64,000 bases of DNA from contig NZ_JAPWBR010000007.1 in the NCBI RefSeq assembly GCF_041433555.1, positions 1-64,000 on the forward strand, in the 5' to 3' direction. The translations under genes and the position numbers were made by a program. The stretch is from Granulicatella sp041433555. Its GTDB lineage: Bacteria > Bacillota > Bacilli > Lactobacillales > Aerococcaceae. Within the stretch, counting starts at the first letter, position 1. The number at the start of each line of letters is the position of its first letter. Of the stretch, positions 61,209 through 64,000 are shown in pieces. The notes beneath the pieces were generated by a model. The model did no database searches and was not told where the DNA came from. It was given only the letters and a program-made list of their open reading frames with translations.

Positions 61209-62465
61209 ATGAATAATAAGAAGATACAGTATATTAACTTATTACTTCCAACTATTCTTTATTTTCTCCTGTTTATGCTAGAAGTCATTATGGGACATGG
61301 AATCACGAAAGCATTATTTTCAGTTTATTTTATTGTTTTTATCATTTTGTTTTTTGTAATTCTATTTGCAGTATTACGTGAACTCTATATTATTAACTTT
61401 GTGTTAGCTAAAGACAATGCAAAGGTCCGAATCCCAGGGACTATGGCGTTTGTTCTATTCTTATATTTTACATTTAACGAATTAAAATATCCTTTTACGG
61501 TGATTATGCCATTTGAGTCCATTGTTAACGCAAAAAGCGGAGCAGTATTAACGTTTGTACTATTATTAGTATTTAATGTTTTGTGTTTAATGGTGTACGG
61601 GTTTGTTGAAGGAAAACAAAATCTTGTAAAAGCACCACTTTTGTACGTCCTCATTACGACGTATGCATTAATGGTACTAGCTATTAATATCCAACAAGTG
61701 GAACAAAACAGGTCAGACGATCTTACTGTAAAAATAGAGGAGTACTATAAAGAACACGGATTCAATGCAACTGTAAAAGTAATCCCACCAGTTAATAATG
61801 ATATGGCGAATATCAAATTTACTGAAAAACTGAGTTCAGGAAGTGAAGTAACATTCCAAAACAATGTGTTCTTAGAGAAAGGAACTAGCATTCGTGACAT
61901 GCAGGAGGCGGTGGATACGTCCAATGTTTCAACAGATGAAGCAAAGATTCTTCAGCTTCTATTCAATCAAAACTTTACATTTCTTAGAGGAGCATTTCTA
62001 TTCAATTCTGATTTAGAAAAATCCGTTGATAAAGTGAAAAGAGTAATGGATGATAAAGTTGAAGATGTAGAAATTACAAATATTAAAATAGATGTAAATC
62101 CCTTAATCTCAGGGGAGGAACGGTTAAAAAGATTAGCTCATATTGCAGCGAATCATTTGAAAGATAACTCAGTAACAGAAGTTATTTACAATTTAACATT
62201 AGAAGAACTCCTTTTAAGTGAAACTGAGGTCATTACTGGTTATTTACGAGTGGATTACCGGGAGGCTTCTTCACTAGAAGAACTTCTATCGTTTGTAACT
62301 TCAAAATTTAATAGGTTAAGTAAGGGAGCACTTCCTGATGGAATGTATTTATTCGATGCCTATGTATTAGTTCCGGAAAAAGATAACATCAAAAACGATC
62401 AACAATTCCTTGCTGTTAAAGTCAAAAACGGAATAGTTCATGTATATTGGAAAAACAGAAAGTAA
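61209..62465 (+). CDS. Unknown membrane protein, paralogue family member 3 (divergent)
   Basis: 418 aa with the same plan as members 1 and 2: about five membrane segments in the first 165 residues, then a hydrophilic C-terminal region of about 250 residues. Shared landmarks are weaker but in order: EEYYKEHGFNATVKV (compare QEFKDLGFTGKVEV), FTEKLSSGSEV, LSKGALPDGMYLFDA (compare IPSGTLEDGTYKF), and a VKVKNGIVHVYW end. GAGGAGGTATTT precedes the ATG, 14 bp after member 2. Function unknown. Confidence 0.75.
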   Translation: MNNKKIQYINLLLPTILYFLLFMLEVIMGHGITKALFSVYFIVFIILFFVILFAVLRELYIINFVLAKDNAKVRIPGTMAFVLFLYFTFNELKYPFTVIMPFESIVNAKSGAVLTFVLLLVFNVLCLMVYGFVEGKQNLVKAPLLYVLITTYALMVLAINIQQVEQNRSDDLTVKIEEYYKEHGFNATVKVIPPVNNDMANIKFTEKLSSGSEVTFQNNVFLEKGTSIRDMQEAVDTSNVSTDEAKILQLLFNQNFTFLRGAFLFNSDLEKSVDKVKRVMDDKVEDVEITNIKIDVNPLISGEERLKRLAHIAANHLKDNSVTEVIYNLTLEELLLSETEVITGYLRVDYREASSLEELLSFVTSKFNRLSKGALPDGMYLFDAYVLVPEKDNIKNDQQFLAVKVKNGIVHVYWKNRK

Positions 62466-62486
62466 TCTAAAATGGAAGGAATAGTC

Positions 62487-62957
62487 ATGAAAGAAAAAAT
62501 TAAACTAAGAGATTATAATATATTTTATTTTATAACGCTATTATCAATTCTCGTTTTGAAATCAAAAGAAGCAGGTATTATTACAACTTTCTTTGTTGTT
62601 GGCGGCATTTTAATTATTTTTAACTATATTATTTTTATTAGTTTATTTAAGAATCTGCTCGTGTTCTATAAGCGCAAGCATGAAAATATTCTGTTTCTTG
62701 TTAGCCTCGCTTTACAACTTATCGGAGCTGGACTATTCGTTATATCTATCGCAATGAATTTTGAATTATTAATAGGACCTCAGATGGACACATTGACTTT
62801 ACCAATTATCTTGTATCTTATTGGAATTAATTTGATCGAAATTTCTGGTTTGGTAGCGTATGTTACGCAGGAAAAGAGTAAAGGAAGCTTCCCGTGGTTA
62901 AACGTTATTCTAACAGTGTTAATTATTATTAGCTTTAATGTCGCTGTATTATATTAA
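62487..62957 (+). CDS. Unknown membrane protein, paralogue family member 4 (membrane domain only)
   Basis: 156 aa, four to five membrane segments and short loops. RDYNIFYFITLLSI at the N-terminus, ILFLVSLALQLIGAGLF in the middle and a final helix ending NVAVLY correspond to the membrane half of members 1-3. The stop comes where the others cross into the hydrophilic domain. The ATG at 62487 follows GGAAGGAATAGTC; the upstream ATG at 62472 does not have a site. Either a genuine short form or a gene that lost its exported domain. Confidence 0.7.
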   Translation: MKEKIKLRDYNIFYFITLLSILVLKSKEAGIITTFFVVGGILIIFNYIIFISLFKNLLVFYKRKHENILFLVSLALQLIGAGLFVISIAMNFELLIGPQMDTLTLPIILYLIGINLIEISGLVAYVTQEKSKGSFPWLNVILTVLIIISFNVAVLY

Positions 62958-62977
62958 AATGAAAAAGACTTTGTTGG

Positions 62978-63016
62978 AAATTCTATTGTTTCATCATGAA
63001 AACAATAGAATTTTCT
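62978..63016 (+). terminator. AT-rich intrinsic terminator of the membrane-protein operon
   Basis: AAATTCTATTGTTT / AAACAATAGAATTT, 14-bp perfect stem, 8-base loop, then TCTT. Low GC, so of moderate strength. Confidence 0.6.
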
Positions 63017-63044
63017 TGCAATTTAAATAACTTTCATGTACAAT
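63016..63044 (+). promoter_or_regulatory. Promoter of rpsB
   Basis: TTGCAA, 17-bp spacer, TACAAT, 128 bp before rpsB. Confidence 0.7.
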
Positions 63045-63171
63045 CATTGATGGTGTAAAAACCAAAAAAATTCACACCTAATTGGATGTTAAGATTGGTG
63101 CTTCTTTTAGAAGAGGTCTTATCGCTGAAAATTGGGGAGGAAAATATAAACCAAATTGGAGGAAAACAAAA
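63045..63171 (+). promoter_or_regulatory. rpsB 5' leader, candidate autoregulatory RNA
   Basis: A leader of about 120 nt with pairable segments: GGTGT/ACACC (about 63052-63078) and AAGA-CTTCT-TTT-AGAAG-TCTT (about 63090-63122). It holds two similar ribosome-site stretches, ATTGGGGAGGAAAA and ATTGGAGGAAAA, about 26 bp apart; only the second is correctly spaced from the start codon. S2-mediated feedback is known in other bacteria; for this leader it is inference. Confidence 0.45.
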
Positions 63172-63942
63172 ATGGCAGTTATTTCAATGAAACAATTGTT
63201 AGAAGCTGGTGTACATTTCGGTCACCAAACACGTCGCTGGAACCCTAAGATGAAGAGATACATCTTCACAGAAAGAAATGGTATCTATATCATCGACCTA
63301 CAAAAAACTGTTAAATTAGTGGACGATGCATACAACTACATGCATGAAGTTGCTGAAAACGGTGGTATTGCATTATTCGTTGGTACTAAAAAACAAGCAC
63401 AAGATGCTGTTAAAGACGAAGCAATCCGTTCAGGTCAATACTACGTTAACCATCGTTGGTTAGGTGGTACTTTAACTAACTGGGATACAATCCAAACACG
63501 TATCAAACGTTTGAAAAAAATCAAAGAAATGCAAGAAGACGGCACTTTCGAAGTATTACCTAAAAAAGAAGTTGGTATTCTATTAAAAGAATTAGACAAA
63601 CTTGAAAAATACTTAGGTGGTATTAAAGATATGCCACGCATTCCTGATGTAATGTTTATCGTTGACCCTCGTAAAGAACGCATTGCAGTTCAAGAAGCTC
63701 ACAAATTAAACATTCCAATCGTTGCTATGGTTGACACAAACTGTGACCCAGATGAAATCGATGTTGTTATTCCATCAAATGATGATGCTATCCGCGCGGT
63801 TAAATTAATCGTTGCTAAAATGGCTGATGCATTCATCGAAGGTAACCAAGGTGAAGACGTAGCAGTAGACGTTGAAGACTTAGATAAAGATACTTCATTA
63901 GAAGATATCGAAAAATTAGTTGAAGGCGACAACGCTGAATAA
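63172..63942 (+). CDS. rpsB: 30S ribosomal protein S2
   Basis: 256 aa. Family motifs: MKQLLEAGVHFGHQTRRWNPKM at the N-terminus (binds the 16S region near the head), IDLQKT, RWLGGTLTNWDTI, and PDVMFIVDPRKERIAVQEA with VDTNCDPD and IPSNDDAIRA. The start ATG at 63172 follows GGAGGAAAACAAAA. The frame is open further upstream to 63082, but that stretch is leader sequence and not homologous. The acidic tail ends in EKLVEGDNAE. tsf is expected just beyond the window; the final 58 bases show no feature. Confidence 0.97.
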   Translation: MAVISMKQLLEAGVHFGHQTRRWNPKMKRYIFTERNGIYIIDLQKTVKLVDDAYNYMHEVAENGGIALFVGTKKQAQDAVKDEAIRSGQYYVNHRWLGGTLTNWDTIQTRIKRLKKIKEMQEDGTFEVLPKKEVGILLKELDKLEKYLGGIKDMPRIPDVMFIVDPRKERIAVQEAHKLNIPIVAMVDTNCDPDEIDVVIPSNDDAIRAVKLIVAKMADAFIEGNQGEDVAVDVEDLDKDTSLEDIEKLVEGDNAE

Positions 63943-64000
63943 TCACTAACTGTTAAGCTGTTTGAATCAGAAAGAGGCGAAATAGACTTTTCAATTCAAA

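Noticed and set aside
63082..63171. N-terminal extension of ribosomal protein S2 from a TTG at 63082
   Set aside because: The ATG at 63172 has the correct ribosome site and gives the conserved family N-terminus; the extension overlaps leader structure.
1..64000. CRISPR array, prophage, insertion sequence or integrative element
   Set aside because: No regularly spaced direct repeats, transposase, integrase or phage genes were seen. The only tandem repeats are the LPNTG units and the infB-rbfA modules.

Overview
The window is low-GC Bacillota DNA, most likely from Lactobacillales. Granulicatella or another member of Carnobacteriaceae is my guess from gene order and style, not a demonstrated placement. 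Supporting content: PolC, RecU, RNase Y, RNase J1 with RpoY, RpoD of 374 aa, a CIRCE-controlled hrcA-grpE-dnaK-dnaJ operon, LPNTG surface proteins and a sucrose PTS. Most of it is core housekeeping sequence. I saw no rRNA, tRNA, CRISPR array, insertion sequence or prophage.

Layout. 1-3.8 kb: 3' part of a large cell-wall-anchored adhesin with CnaB-type domains and three tandem LPNTG repeats. 3.8-8.7 kb: rny, facing recU-pbp1A on the other strand. 8.9-16.7 kb: tig, clpX, an MFS (UMF1-type) transporter, engB, then dnaG-rpoD. 16.8-20.0 kb (minus): def, a HAD phosphatase, then rpoY-rnjA. 20.2-27.5 kb: uppS-cdsA-rseP-polC, covering lipid carrier, phospholipid, site-2 protease and replicative polymerase. 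27.5-33.0 kb: rimP-nusA-rnpM(ylxR)-ylxQ-infB-rbfA, with an intrinsic terminator in its leader and a large intergenic repeat cluster before rbfA. 33.1-41.0 kb: DUF819 membrane protein, degV (minus), truB-ribF-GNAT-purB, efp, and a racemase-like pair. 41.0-42.6 kb (minus): two tandem small secreted proteins with an internal LPNTG. 42.7-47.6 kb: hrcA-grpE-dnaK-dnaJ. 47.6-52.9 kb: cupin (minus), mgtE, lepA, MATE transporter. 52.9-57.4 kb: divergent sucrose locus scrB / scrA-scrK. 57.5-63.0 kb: yneF, plsC (minus), and a four-member family of unknown membrane proteins, one broken by an in-frame TAG. 63.0 kb to the end: rpsB with a long leader.

How it fits together. The sucrose genes form a complete route: ScrA imports and phosphorylates sucrose, ScrB splits sucrose-6-phosphate, and ScrK phosphorylates the released fructose. 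No regulator gene is in view. RNase Y and the RpoY/RNase J1 pair cover mRNA decay. The nusA operon couples transcription elongation to translation initiation and 30S maturation. Many promoters carry an extended -10 (TGn before the hexamer) and weak -35 boxes.

Most interesting for follow-up: (1) two paralogous proteins at 41.0-42.6 kb whose LPNTG motif lies in the middle, followed by a second signal-peptide-like segment and a second conserved, Cys-containing domain; they look like bipartite exported polyproteins. (2) A mosaic tandem array of structured 117-120 bp modules between infB and rbfA; the first module contains the infB stop codon. (3) The unknown membrane protein family at 58.6-63.0 kb. 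Starts were chosen from Shine-Dalgarno spacing, and several differ from the longest possible reading frame.
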